From: Streptomyces sp. NRRL S-118 | Lineage (GTDB): Bacteria; Actinomycetota; Actinomycetes; Streptomycetales; Streptomycetaceae | NCBI RefSeq assembly: GCF_000716335.1 | Contig: NZ_KL591003.1 | Location: 53,527-117,526 of the forward strand | Direction of reading: 5' to 3' | Length of the DNA: 64,000 nucleotides | Shown: positions 35,308-45,089 of the stretch, one piece after another | How the letters are laid out: each line of letters opens with the position of its first letter | How positions within the stretch are numbered: the stretch's first letter is position 1 | The notes under the pieces: model-generated | What the model saw: only the letters and a program-made list of their open reading frames with translations | Told to the model about the DNA's origin: nothing | Databases searched by the model: none | Position numbers and translations under genes: made by a program

Positions 35308-37167
35308 TCACGCGGCCACCGCCTGGCCGCGGCTCTTCTCGGCGCGGTAGAGCCCGTAGGCGGCCCAGAAGCCAGAGACGCCGATGAGGACCATGGCGGC
35401 GATCACCGGCCACTGCCACGGGTCGGAGACGTGCAGCGCGAGGAACCACACCTTGTCCGGGGAGCCGCTGAGTTTGATGCCCAGGGGCACCAGGCCCTGC
35501 GGGAGCAGCCCGATGAGGCCGACGGCCATCGCCGTCCACATCAGCGTCTGGCGCTGGGCGGACATCGTCTCGAACGGGGACTTGCCGACCCCCTCCTCGG
35601 GGGTGGCCGTCGACGACGGTGCGCCCGAGCGCATCAGGTGCAGCAGCTCCGGCCCCTGGTCCCGGAGCTTCCGTGCCGCCACCGAGCCGAGCAGCACATG
35701 GCTGAGCACACCCGTGAGCAAGGCGACCGGGAGGCTCGCCCACAGCAGCGCGGGCCGCTCCAGGGCGTGGCCCGCCCAGGCGACCCCGAGGGTGGGGCCC
35801 ACGGCCAGCGCGACCAGGAAGAACATCAGGAAGGACTGGCCGGTGACATCGCCGTGGTCCATCGGCGAGTTCTTGCTCTTGCGCGGGTCCGGGCCGGGCA
35901 CCAGGACCGCGACGGAGGCCCAGATCAGCAGGCCGGAACCGCCGCCGAGGGCGGCGATGTTGCCCGCGAGCGCCCAGGGCAGCAGGTCGGGGTCGCCGTG
36001 GACGAGTGTTCCGGCGAGCGTCAGCAGCAGGGTGAGCGGGCCGAAGACGATCAGCCAGGCGAGCTGGCGTGCGCGGACGTCGGCCCTCTCCTTCCCGGGC
36101 ACCGTCAGGGTCAGCCAGAGCGCGGTGCCGTCCTGTCCGTAGAGGTTGGCGCAGGTCGCCGCGGCCATGAGCGCGCCAGCCGCGCCGACGAACGGGAACG
36201 CGGCGGTGAAGTCGAAGATCAGCGGGAACAGCGCGGTGATGACCGCGAAGGCCGGGCCGAGCACGATGCTCTGGGTGCGTATCGGATCGCGCCACCAGGT
36301 GCGCAGCTCCTTGAGGCAGATCGTCCCCACGTCGCCGCGGAACAGCCGCGGACGCCGTGCGGCGGCCTGCGCGCAGGAGCCGCGGACGACGGGACGGGCC
36401 AGCCGCTGCGGTCCGATGAGCGCGCTCCACGCGGCGAACAGCGCCGCCACGAGCACGGCCAGGGCGGCCAGCGGCCCCACCGCCCAGAGCCAGTCGCCGC
36501 GGCCCGCCGCCTCGACGGCGAGCAGGCCCCAGCTGGAGGGCAGCGCTCGCACCACGGTGGAGAAGGCGGGCGGGAAACCGTACTCGAGGAGCAGGTAGAC
36601 CCCGATGAACAGCACCCAGGAGAAGGAGCACAGGGAGACGATCGCGGCGGTGACGGTCGCGGTGATGGCGCCGCCGATACGGGACCGGGCCAGTGCCCGG
36701 AACAGCAGGGTGACCACCCGGGACAGGATCACCATGAAGAGCAGGGGCAGCACCACGGCGGGCACCGACACCACGACGGCCTGCCAGCTCAGCCGGGCCG
36801 CGAAGGCGATCGTCGCTCCGAGCGCCAGCACGGTGATCGCCGTGGTGACGGAGACCAGCGCGGCGGCCAGCAGCCCCGTGGTGAGGGTGCGGCGCGGGAT
36901 CGGCTGCCGGTGGAAGTGCTCCCCGTTGAGGGCGGGTTCGCCTGCGAAGATCGGGCCGACGATCCAGCCCAGTGCCCACAGCGCGAAGGTGACCGCGAGC
37001 ACGTCCGTCAGCATCCGCGGCTGGGAGAAGTCGAGGAACGCCAGGATGACGGTGGTGACGGCGAGGCAGCTCCCGGCGGCCCAGCCGAGGCCGCTCAGCG
37101 CCATCTTCGTGTCGGACGTGCTGTGGCGCAGCACGGCCAGTTTCATCCGGATCAGGACGCCAACCAC
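35308..37167 (-). CDS. ABC-2-type transporter permease
   Basis: Membrane protein of 619 residues with about 12-14 hydrophobic segments arranged in pairs and a long cytoplasmic loop (about residues 255-290). It has no ATPase motifs. GTG 37167 lies inside the end of the ATPase gene (16-bp overlap), so the two form one operon. The size and the partner suit large ABC-2 exporters, whose substrates are often antimicrobial peptides or lipids. The actual substrate cannot be inferred. Confidence 0.82.
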   Translation of the reverse strand: MVGVLIRMKLAVLRHSTSDTKMALSGLGWAAGSCLAVTTVILAFLDFSQPRMLTDVLAVTFALWALGWIVGPIFAGEPALNGEHFHRQPIPRRTLTTGLLAAALVSVTTAITVLALGATIAFAARLSWQAVVVSVPAVVLPLLFMVILSRVVTLLFRALARSRIGGAITATVTAAIVSLCSFSWVLFIGVYLLLEYGFPPAFSTVVRALPSSWGLLAVEAAGRGDWLWAVGPLAALAVLVAALFAAWSALIGPQRLARPVVRGSCAQAAARRPRLFRGDVGTICLKELRTWWRDPIRTQSIVLGPAFAVITALFPLIFDFTAAFPFVGAAGALMAAATCANLYGQDGTALWLTLTVPGKERADVRARQLAWLIVFGPLTLLLTLAGTLVHGDPDLLPWALAGNIAALGGGSGLLIWASVAVLVPGPDPRKSKNSPMDHGDVTGQSFLMFFLVALAVGPTLGVAWAGHALERPALLWASLPVALLTGVLSHVLLGSVAARKLRDQGPELLHLMRSGAPSSTATPEEGVGKSPFETMSAQRQTLMWTAMAVGLIGLLPQGLVPLGIKLSGSPDKVWFLALHVSDPWQWPVIAAMVLIGVSGFWAAYGLYRAEKSRGQAVAA

Positions 37168-37970
37168 GACAGTCCCTCCCCGCCGCCGATGGTCACGCCG
37201 ACCAGCTCGACGAAGGTCTCCTCCAGCGAGCGGCTGCCCCGCACGTCGTCCAGCGGTCCCTCGGCGACGACGCGGCCGCGGGCCATCACGCCGACGGTGT
37301 CGCAGAGTTGTTCGACGAGTGCCATGACGTGGCTGGAGATCAGAACGGAGCCGCCGCCGTCGACGAACCGCCGCAGGATCTGCTTGATGGTGGCGGCGGA
37401 GACCGGGTCGACCGCCTCGAACGGCTCGTCGAGCACCAGCATCCTGGGTGCGTGCAGCAGGGCCGTGGCGAGGCCGATCTTCTTGCGCATGCCGGTGGAG
37501 TAGTCGACCACCAGGGTGCGTTCGGCGGAGCCGTCGAGTTCCATCACGGCGAGCAGCTCGTCGGCGCGCCGGTCCGCCTCGATGGCGTCGATGCCGTGTA
37601 ACTGGCCGAGGTGGGTGAGCAGTTCCCGGCCGGTGAGCCGCTCGGGCATGGCCAGCCCGTCGGGCAGGACGCCCAGCAGGCGGCGCGCCTTCAGCGGCTC
37701 CCCCCAGACGTCGACGCCGTGGACCCTGGCCGTGCCCGCGTCGGGCCGGAGCAGGCCGACGGCCATCGAGAGGGTGGTGGTCTTGCCCGCTCCGTTCGGT
37801 CCCACCAGTCCGTAGAAGGAGCCGGGCCGGACGGCGAGTTCCACGTGGTCCGCCGCCGTGTAGTCACCGAAGACCTTGTGCAGGCCGTCGAGGCGGAACG
37901 CGGGTTCCTCTCTACCGGAGTCCCTGGAGGTCGTGTCGGTCGTGGTCGTGTGCTGAGTTACGTCGTCCAC
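37152..37970 (-). CDS. ABC transporter ATP-binding protein
   Basis: Encodes 272 residues with all nucleotide-binding motifs: Walker A GPNGAGKTT, signature YSTGMRKK (a variant LSGGQ, common in ABC-2 exporters), Walker B MLVLDEP with the catalytic Glu, and the switch His in SSHVM. The GTG at 37970 is preceded by GAGGAA. The 25-residue start is Thr/Asp-rich. It partners the overlapping permease gene; the exporter has no recognisable regulator beside it. Confidence 0.93.
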   Translation of the reverse strand: MDDVTQHTTTTDTTSRDSGREEPAFRLDGLHKVFGDYTAADHVELAVRPGSFYGLVGPNGAGKTTTLSMAVGLLRPDAGTARVHGVDVWGEPLKARRLLGVLPDGLAMPERLTGRELLTHLGQLHGIDAIEADRRADELLAVMELDGSAERTLVVDYSTGMRKKIGLATALLHAPRMLVLDEPFEAVDPVSAATIKQILRRFVDGGGSVLISSHVMALVEQLCDTVGVMARGRVVAEGPLDDVRGSRSLEETFVELVGVTIGGGEGLSWLAS

Positions 37971-38638
37971 CGCATTCCTCTGGGTGAGACACAGGGTGGC
38001 CCCGCGGGGTGCGGGCCTCTCGGTCCTGCCTGCCATCCTGCCAACGTCCCGTCACGCTTGCGAGTTCGTTCACGTGGCAGGCCGGAACGCAGCGGTCGCG
38101 ATCCGCGCGTACCGAGTGAGGGTGTTGAGGGGGCTCAGCTCGGACGGCTCCTCCGATGGTCCCCGCACCGGTTCGCGGTCAACACCCCCCAACCCCGGAA
38201 CGTGCCCCTCTAGGGGCAACGCCGTTCGGTTCGCCGGCGGGGAGGGCGGCCGTCATCGCGTGCCGCCGTTCTCCCCGGAGTCGATCAGGCCACCTATGCC
38301 GCCGGGACGGGCAGCCGCTGCGACTCAGCGGCCGGACGCAGTAAGAACCTGGCACGGTATTGCGGTCCGAGCAGAAGAAGGCCACGGGCGCCGGCGAGGC
38401 TGACGCGGAGGCCTTCGATTCTCCGAGTCAGCCTCCCGCTGGGCCTCGGTGATGCGGTCGAGAAGGTTGTCGTGGATCTCCACGAGCCGACCGGGTTGGT
38501 CCGGAGGAGGGAGTAACGGACGGTGGAGGAAGTCGGGCCGGGGCCCGGCCCGCGCCCCTGGGCGGCCCGTCGGTCGGCCCGCGGCCCTGGGCGGCCGGGC
38601 GGTCGGCCGAGCGGCGTCGCCGCGCCGGCCGGCGCCCG
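37971..38638. other. Intergenic region upstream of the ABC genes
   Basis: About 670 bp. It holds one arm of the flanking inverted repeat (38205-38227) and a possible short relic near 38426-38500. The segment 38523-38640 is very GC-rich simple sequence. No intact gene is seen. Confidence 0.5.
38426..38500 (-). pseudogene. Possible fragment of a phage-type integrase C-terminus
   Basis: One minus-strand frame reads RLVEIHDNLLDRITEAQREAD. This resembles the coiled C-terminal segment of a common streptomycete recombinase/integrase family (HDNL..RI.EAEREGW). Nothing of the catalytic domain is present. The match is short and judged by memory, so it may be chance. Confidence 0.25.
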
Positions 38639-39844
38639 TTACGGAGTCCGCGCCGCCGCCTGCTCCAGCGCCTGTTCCAGGTCCGCCCACAGGTCCTCGA
38701 CGTGCTCGATGCCCACGGACATCCGTACCGTCCCGGGGCCGATGCCGGCCGCGTCGAGGGCGGCGGGGTCGAGCTGGCGGTGGGAGGTGGAGGCCGAGTG
38801 CATCACCAGGGTCTTCACGTCGCCGAGCGAGGCGGTCAGGGATGCCAGGCGGACCGCCTCGATGAAGGCGCGGCCCGCCTCGCGCCCGCCCGCGAGGTCG
38901 AAGGAGATGACTCCGCCGCCGCCCTTCGGCAGCAACCGGCGTGCGATGGCGTGGTCGGGGTGCGCCGCCAGCGCCGGGTGGCGGACAGCCGCGACCGCCG
39001 GGTGCGCGGCCAGCCGGCCGGCCAGGTCGAGGGCACTCGCGCTCTGCCGCTCGATGCGCAGCGGCATCGTCTGCAGGCCCCGCAGGGTCAGCCAGGCGGC
39101 GAACGGGTCGGTGATGGCGCCCTGTTCGATGGCGTGGTGGCGGATGCGGCCGTACAGCTCGGCGTCCTTGAAGACCGCGATCCCGCCGAGGACGTCGGCA
39201 TGTCCGGCCATGTACTTGGTCGCCGAGTGGATCACGACGTCCGCGCCGTGCTCGATCGGCCTGCACAGCAGTGGCGAGGCGAAGGTGTTGTCGACGGCGC
39301 TGGGAATGCCGGCTTCGGCGGCGACGGCGATCAGGGCGGGCAGGTCGGAGACCCGGGTGGTGGGGTTGGCGATGGTCTCCAGGTAGAGCAGCCGCGTCTC
39401 GGGCCGCACGGCTCGCCGTGTCTCCTCGGGGTCGGTCCCGGAAACGTACGTGACCTCGATGCCCCAGCGCGCGGCGAGGTCGGTGAGTGTCGCGTAGGTG
39501 CCGCCGTAGAGGCAGCGCTGCGCGATGACATGGTCCCCGGCGGAGAGCAGTCCGAGCAGGAGGCCGCTGATGGCGCCCATGCCGGAGGCGTAGGAGAGGG
39601 CGGCGGCTCCCCCTTCGAGGCGGGTGACGGCGTCCTCCAGGGCGCGGACGGTGGGGTTGCCGAGGCGGCTGTAGACGAAGGTGTCGGGCGAGTGGAAGGC
39701 GTCGGCCATCGCGTCGGCGCTGTCGAAGGCGAAGACGTGCCCCTGGTGGAGGGGGACGCCCAGGGGTGTGCTGCCGGTGATCCGTACCTGGGGAGGGTGG
39801 ACGGCGAGGGTCTCGGGTCGCAGTGCTGCGGTGTCGTCGCTCAT
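38639..39844 (-). CDS. Cys/Met-metabolism PLP enzyme (cystathionine gamma-synthase/lyase type)
   Basis: Encodes 401 residues, the usual size for trans-sulfuration enzymes. Features are YSRLGNPTVRALEDAV, the glycine-rich SYASGMGAISGLLLGLL, the Asp that contacts the PLP ring in PSAVDNTFASP, and the PLP-binding Lys in SATKYMAGH. This fold covers cystathionine gamma-synthase, cystathionine gamma-lyase, methionine gamma-lyase and homocysteine-forming enzymes, and I cannot separate them by eye. It is divergent from a MocR regulator with only 64 bp between starts, so that regulator probably controls it. Confidence 0.88.
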   Translation of the reverse strand: MSDDTAALRPETLAVHPPQVRITGSTPLGVPLHQGHVFAFDSADAMADAFHSPDTFVYSRLGNPTVRALEDAVTRLEGGAAALSYASGMGAISGLLLGLLSAGDHVIAQRCLYGGTYATLTDLAARWGIEVTYVSGTDPEETRRAVRPETRLLYLETIANPTTRVSDLPALIAVAAEAGIPSAVDNTFASPLLCRPIEHGADVVIHSATKYMAGHADVLGGIAVFKDAELYGRIRHHAIEQGAITDPFAAWLTLRGLQTMPLRIERQSASALDLAGRLAAHPAVAAVRHPALAAHPDHAIARRLLPKGGGGVISFDLAGGREAGRAFIEAVRLASLTASLGDVKTLVMHSASTSHRQLDPAALDAAGIGPGTVRMSVGIEHVEDLWADLEQALEQAAARTP

Positions 39845-39880
39845 GGATCCCAGTGAACGGGCGGTCCGCTTGCGGTCACA

Positions 39881-39919
39881 GGACCAATCGCGGCAGATTG
39901 GTCCGGCGATGAAACCAAT
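39881..39919. promoter_or_regulatory. Inverted-repeat operator between PLP enzyme and MocR genes
   Basis: GGACCAAT (39881-39888) and ATTGGTCC (39897-39904) form a perfect 8-bp inverted repeat with an 8-bp spacer. A third ACCAAT half-site lies at 39914-39919, inside the first codons of the MocR gene. MocR/PdxR regulators typically bind several such half-sites in divergent promoters. This is a strong operator candidate for both genes. Confidence 0.65.
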
Positions 39920-41375
39920 TCCTCTGCCTCTGGACGAACTCGTCGCCCGTCTCGGCCGCTGGTCGGCCGGGCGGGGACCGCTGTATCTCCTGCTCGCCGC
40001 CCGTTTCCGGCAGTTGATCGACGAGGGGCTGCTGGCTCCGGGTGTCCTGCTGCCGCCCGACCGGCGGCTCGCCGCTGCCCTCGCGGTGGGCCGGACGACG
40101 GTCGTGGCGGCGTACGACACACTGCGTCAGGAAGGCCGGCTGGTACGGCGGCAGGGCAGCGGGACGCGCGTCGCGCCCGCCGCGCTCCCACCCGGACCTC
40201 GCGTGCGGGAGACGTCCAACCCTCTCTTCCTGCATCTGCTGGAGACACCCGACGACGTGATCCTGATGAGCTGCGCGGCCCCGCTGGACCCGCCGCCCGA
40301 ACTCACGGAGGCGTACCGCACGATGACCCTCCCGGCCGGGGACCTGGGCTACCACCCGGCGGGGCTTCCTGCTCTGCGGGAGGCGATCGCGCAACGGTAC
40401 GCCGCCCGGGGCGTCCCGACCGGTCCCGAGCAGGTCCTGGTCACCACGGGTGCGCAGCAGGGCCTTTCGCTCGTGACCCGGCTGCTGGTCGCGCCCGGGG
40501 ACGGGGTACTGGTCGAGGCGCCGACGTATCCGGGGGCGCTGGACCTGTTCCGGGAGGCGGCGGCCGTCGCGCACCCGGTGGCGGTGGGGCCGGACGGGGT
40601 GGACGTGGCGGAGGCGGTCACGGTGATGGAGGATCACCGGCCCGCTCTGGCCTATGTGGTCCCCCGGTTCCACAACCCGACCGGATCGGTGCTTCCCCCG
40701 CTGGCCGGCCGGCGGCTCGTCGAGGCGGCGAACAGGCTCGGTGTGCCGCTGGTGGACGACGAGGTGCTGGCCGACCTCGCGTTCGAGCCCCGGATGCCGC
40801 CGCCGTCGCTGTCCTGCTACGGGGACGTGATCGGGATCGGCTCACTCAGCAAGGCCGTGTGGGGCGGACTGCGGATCGGTTGGGTGCGTGGCACGGCACC
40901 GCTGATCGCGCGGCTGGCCCGGCTGAAGGCCATCCACGACCTCGGGTCGGACGTGGCGGCGCAGCACGTGGCCACACGGCTGCTGGACGGTTTCGCGCCG
41001 ATCGTGGCGGCCCGGGCGCGGATGCTGCGCGCCGGCCACGACCACCTGCGGGCCGAGCTGGCGCGGCTGCTCCCCTCGTGGAGCTGCCCGCCGGCCGAGG
41101 GCGGCCAGACGATCTGGGTGAGCCTCCCGTACGGCGACGGCGTCGCCTTCGCCCAGGTGGCGCTCCGGCATGGTGTGGCGGTGCTGCCGGGCGCCACGAT
41201 GGACGCACTGGGCGGGAGCACGCGCTGCCTGCGGCTGCACTTCCTGCTGCCTCCGGACCTGTTGTCGGAGGCGGTGGGCAGACTGGCGCGGGCCTGGGCC
41301 GAGTACGGGGCCCAGGCCGCGCCGACGACCTCTCCGACGGTCTCACCGGCAGCGCTGAACGCGATCGCGGTCTGA
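39909..41375 (+). CDS. MocR-family regulator (GntR HTH plus aminotransferase domain)
   Basis: Encodes 488 residues. Residues about 20-85 form a GntR winged helix (YLLLAARFRQLIDEGLLAPGVLLPPDRRLAAALAVGRTTVVAAYDTLRQEGRLVRRQGSGTRV). The rest is a type I aminotransferase fold with GYHPAGLPALREAIAQRY, PRFHNPTG, DDEVLADL and the PLP Lys in GSLSKAVWGGLRIGW. Such proteins sense PLP or amino-acid adducts. The ATG at 39909 lies just after the palindromic operator and has no clear ribosome site, so the transcript may be leaderless. The adjacent divergent gene is its likely target. Confidence 0.92.
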   Translation: MKPIPLPLDELVARLGRWSAGRGPLYLLLAARFRQLIDEGLLAPGVLLPPDRRLAAALAVGRTTVVAAYDTLRQEGRLVRRQGSGTRVAPAALPPGPRVRETSNPLFLHLLETPDDVILMSCAAPLDPPPELTEAYRTMTLPAGDLGYHPAGLPALREAIAQRYAARGVPTGPEQVLVTTGAQQGLSLVTRLLVAPGDGVLVEAPTYPGALDLFREAAAVAHPVAVGPDGVDVAEAVTVMEDHRPALAYVVPRFHNPTGSVLPPLAGRRLVEAANRLGVPLVDDEVLADLAFEPRMPPPSLSCYGDVIGIGSLSKAVWGGLRIGWVRGTAPLIARLARLKAIHDLGSDVAAQHVATRLLDGFAPIVAARARMLRAGHDHLRAELARLLPSWSCPPAEGGQTIWVSLPYGDGVAFAQVALRHGVAVLPGATMDALGGSTRCLRLHFLLPPDLLSEAVGRLARAWAEYGAQAAPTTSPTVSPAALNAIAV

Positions 41376-41384
41376 GAAGCGGGG

Positions 41385-41411
41385 CCCGGACCGGCCAGGT
41401 ACGGGTCCGGG
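41385..41411 (+). terminator. Candidate terminator after the MocR gene
   Basis: CCCGGACC at 41385-41392 pairs perfectly with GGTCCGGG at 41404-41411 across an 11-base loop, 9 bases after the stop codon. A second GGTCCGGG-like repeat follows immediately. There is no T-tract. Confidence 0.45.
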
Positions 41412-41616
41412 TCCGGGGCGGGTGCCGCGTACGCATGCGGCGTCGGTTCCGGGCCCGGGTCCGCGGCATCACGAAAGGCCGGGGCCGACGGACCCACCCC
41501 CATACGGGGAAGTGCTCGACGGGCGACGGACCTTCGCACGGAAGCCGGCGCGCAGAAGAACAGTCGCCCGACCGCAACAGCTCCGGCCCGCGGTGGGACG
41601 TAGCCGGTGTCGACCG

Positions 41617-42183
41617 TCACTCCTCGCCCAGGGCGGCTGCCCATAACACCTGTGTGGTGGCGGCTGCGCGCAGGGCGGCCTCGAGGTCGTCGGACGAGTG
41701 CAGAGTTCCCTTGCCGTCCGGCGGGATGATCCATTCCAGGTGTCCCGCTTCCCGGTAGGGGGGCGGCACGGCCACCCAGCTGCTGCTGCTGGCGTACCGC
41801 AGGCCGGACCCGAACCATTCGTCGTTGTCCGGTGGCAGGAAGAACCCGATTCTCCGTGCCTTGCGGTCCAGCAGGGTGGGGCCGGGCGGTGTTGTCCGGT
41901 CGCACCACAGGGCCTCGAGGGCGAGCCAGCCCCGGTCCTCGGGCGTACTGAGGACGTTCCAGTAGCGTCCGGCCTCCAGCAGCGCCGTTCCGGGGTCTCC
42001 CCGCCACTGCTTCCTGCACGCCACGGGGTCGGCCGCCGCCGCCGCCAGCCATTCGACGCTCCGCATCCACACTGGATTCCACACAAGAACCTCCTGCGAC
42101 AGGGCGGCGCGCGGCCGCTCGCGTGCGGGCGCGCCGAGCCGGTAGGCCGGCACGAACGATCCGGCCCGGGAACGCTGGATCAT
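41617..42183 (-). CDS. Hypothetical protein
   Basis: Encodes 188 residues, soluble and Trp/Arg/Pro-rich, with coherent coding character. It starts MIQRSRAGSFVPAYRLG and includes WMRSVEWLAAAAADPVACRKQW, RKARRIGFFLPPDNDEWFGSGLRYA and HLEWIIPPDGKGTLH. The ATG at 42183 has GAGG close upstream. It lacks a signal peptide or membrane helix. I cannot name the family with certainty; similar short proteins seem widespread in Streptomyces. Neighbours give no functional hint. Confidence 0.65.
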   Translation of the reverse strand: MIQRSRAGSFVPAYRLGAPARERPRAALSQEVLVWNPVWMRSVEWLAAAAADPVACRKQWRGDPGTALLEAGRYWNVLSTPEDRGWLALEALWCDRTTPPGPTLLDRKARRIGFFLPPDNDEWFGSGLRYASSSSWVAVPPPYREAGHLEWIIPPDGKGTLHSSDDLEAALRAAATTQVLWAAALGEE

Positions 42184-42383
42184 CCTCGTGAGCCGCGGGG
42201 TCCGTCCGGAAGGGTGGCGAACGGTGGCGATAGAGGTCAGAGGTTCGACGGTGGCATGCGTGCTCGGACCCCTCCGCCCGGCGGTGGGCGGTGCCGCGGT
42301 TCGGTCGTCGCACCGTCCCTCTCCGCGGTTGCCGCCGACGCCGGGCGGCCGAGGCGCCCGTGCAAGGTGGGGCCGACGGCCGT

Positions 42384-42960
<577 letters not shown>

Positions 42961-43111
42961 GGACTGCCCGTGGCTCGGCCTCGAAGGTTCCCGAGGAGAA
43001 GGACCCGCCGGTGAGGCCCCCGGAACTGCGCGACCGCACCGGCGGTTCGGCGGCGTTCAGGCCCGGCGAGCGCCGTCGATGCTCACCGTCGGCGCCGGCG
43101 GGCCGTCCGGC

Positions 43112-44317
43112 TCAGAGCCCCAGCGCTCCGGCTTCCGTGATGCTGGCCCAGTCGTTCTCGGGGTTCGCCCAGAACGAGATCTTGAGGTGGCGGGCGTCCA
43201 GGGAGCCCGCGGTGAACAGCACGGTCTCGGGCGCCGTCGTCGTGCCCGAGCTGCGGCCTTCCCACACCTTGGTGTAGGAGACGCCGTCCTGCGACGCGTG
43301 GATGGTGTAGTCGTTCCAGCGGAGGTTGCCCCGGTGCCAGGCCACCGTCGCGCCGCACAGCTGGCGGACCGCACCGGTGTCCAGGATCAGTGCGGCGCCG
43401 AAGCCCTGTCCGGACCAGCGGGTGGTCAGGTCGCCGTCGATGGCGTTGGCCGGCGGGCTGGACGGCTCGTACGTCGTGGCGGACGCCGAGGCCACCGCCG
43501 CCGCGCGCGTGCAGGTCCGCTGAGGTGCGACGTCCTTGTAGGTGGCGCGTTCGTCACCGAGGCGCAGGGCGTCGTGGTGCAGCACTCGCTGGGTGACGCT
43601 GGAGGGAGCTCCGGTGTTCCAGTCCCACTTGTAGATGCCGAACTTGAAGTACGGGGATTTCGGTCCCCCGCCGTGGGTGGCGACGCCCGCCCGGTGGACG
43701 ACTCGCTCGCCGTTCTTCCACACCTGCAGCAGACCGGTGCTGTCCGTACGCCAGGTCACATGGAAGACCCAGTCGACCCAGACACCGGTGGTGTACGGAC
43801 CCAGATCGATGAACTGGCCACGGAAGTCGATCTTCCAGCGCCCTTCGTCGGTGAGCAGGGCCAAGGGAGGTGAACCTCCGGGGCAGCCGACGTCGCATTG
43901 ATGCCACTGGCTCACGATCTCGGCCGACGTGTCGTGGGCCCACGTCGTCGCCAGATTGATGCTGAATCCGTACCACCGCTCCGCGCCCACGGGTTGCTCG
44001 TCGCGCTGCGATATCTCCGCGCGCTTGCTGCTGGAGACGACCGGATCGGTCTTGCGTAACTCGAAGCGTGCCGCGTAGGAGCCGTCCCGCGCGGGACCGG
44101 TGGCGTTCGTCGCCCCGTACTCCGTTGCCCACTGCTTGATGAACTGGGGAGGGGCCGCGCTGGGGAGCGTCCGGTCGGACGACTGCTCCCAGTCGAGGGT
44201 GCGTTGTACCCCCGCGGGGTCTGCCGCGGCCGGCTGCCCCGGGCCCAGTGTCACTCCCGCGGCCAGGACCGTCGAGGCCACCGCCACGAGCCATGCTCTG
44301 AGGCGTGATCGTCGCAT
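43112..44317 (-). CDS. Secreted polysaccharide lyase-like enzyme with discoidin domain
   Basis: Encodes 401 residues. A Tat/Sec-like signal ([23 protein letters not shown]...AAA) precedes a jelly-roll domain (about 40-270) with [36 protein letters not shown] and [15 protein letters not shown]. This pattern matches the heparin lyase I-like (Polysacc_lyase) family. A C-terminal F5/8 type C (discoidin) domain spans about 275-400 ([16 protein letters not shown]...[18 protein letters not shown]). ATG 44317 has GGAAGG upstream. It should degrade a uronic-acid polysaccharide outside the cell, with the discoidin domain binding sugar. It is divergent from locus B. Confidence 0.85.
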   Translation of the reverse strand: MRRSRLRAWLVAVASTVLAAGVTLGPGQPAAADPAGVQRTLDWEQSSDRTLPSAAPPQFIKQWATEYGATNATGPARDGSYAARFELRKTDPVVSSSKRAEISQRDEQPVGAERWYGFSINLATTWAHDTSAEIVSQWHQCDVGCPGGSPPLALLTDEGRWKIDFRGQFIDLGPYTTGVWVDWVFHVTWRTDSTGLLQVWKNGERVVHRAGVATHGGGPKSPYFKFGIYKWDWNTGAPSSVTQRVLHHDALRLGDERATYKDVAPQRTCTRAAAVASASATTYEPSSPPANAIDGDLTTRWSGQGFGAALILDTGAVRQLCGATVAWHRGNLRWNDYTIHASQDGVSYTKVWEGRSSGTTTAPETVLFTAGSLDARHLKISFWANPENDWASITEAGALGL

Positions 44318-45089
44318 GCTTGCCTTCCCTTCCGGGACGCCTGTCGCCCCGATGCCGCACCTGTCCGGTGCCGGGCGCCGACTCTTCCCGCCACCGAGGG
44401 GTAGGGCAAGGCGGACGACCCGGCGCGCGGTGGTGCATCGGGCTCCTCGCCGCACCACCGACAGATGGCCCATGCGGCCCGGTGCGGCGGCCGTATCCGT
44501 ACACCGCACAGGCGCCGGACGGACCGGCCGTGCGTGACCGGTACAGCCGGACGGGACGAGGCGGCGACGGCGGGGGGCGGTCGGGCCCGCCGCTTCTCGG
44601 GCACCGGAAGGAACGCGCGGGGCGCGGTGCGGGCTGCGTCGAGCACCGCGCCGGCCCGTGCGGCCGGGGCGGCCCGTTCCGCGTTCGGCCTGAAATGTGC
44701 GTGACTCGAATCGGACACCGGGGGGCCGGCACGCGGCAGCCACAACGGGCATTCATGACGCTACTGACCAGTACTTTCCGGCTCTTCCGCGCCCGCTCCG
44801 GGACAGCGAATTCACGCCGTTCATTACCTGGGAAGCCGTACGCGACATTCCCCCGCTGAGCGTCCGCTTTTCCGGCTCGGGATCCGCACCCCGGGCGGCC
44901 ACTTCCGCACCGCCACCCTCGGATCAGGAACGTAGCGTTGACCCCTCAGTAACTTCCCGCTACTTTCGCTACGTTCACCGAAAGGCCCGAATTCCCGTTC
45001 CGGGCCCGCGCGACCTTGTGCTTCCCGCGGCCTTTGTTATGGCCGGAATACCCCCCCTCCGGGCAACGCCATCGCACATTCGGAGAATT
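44318..45089. other. Divergent region upstream of locus B
   Basis: About 770 bp. The segment 44690-45090 is less GC-rich than its surroundings, as expected of promoter DNA. It contains the candidate promoter and dyad half-sites at 44931-44973. Forward frames reach through it in phase with the synthase gene but lack family sequence before 45090. Confidence 0.5.
44931..44973 (+). promoter_or_regulatory. Candidate promoter of locus B framed by an inverted repeat
   Basis: TTGACC (44938-44943) and TACTTT (44961-44966) are separated by 17 bp, a good sigma-70 arrangement. CGTAGCG (44931-44937) and CGCTACG (44967-44973) are exact reverse complements that bracket the promoter, and another CGCTAC lies at 44958-44963. 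This predicts a leader of about 115 nt and a repressor or activator bound at the half-sites. Confidence 0.5.

Larger units (their letters stand above)
35204..38227. repeat. 23-bp inverted repeats flanking the ABC transporter genes
   Basis: The segment 35204-35226 and the reverse complement of 38205-38227 agree at 22 of 23 positions. Each starts GAACGGCGT and ends in the small dyad CCCCTAGAGGGG. Between them lies a 3-kb block containing just the permease and ATPase genes. They may be ends of a mobile cassette, a dispersed hairpin repeat or binding sites of one regulator. Confidence 0.6.
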
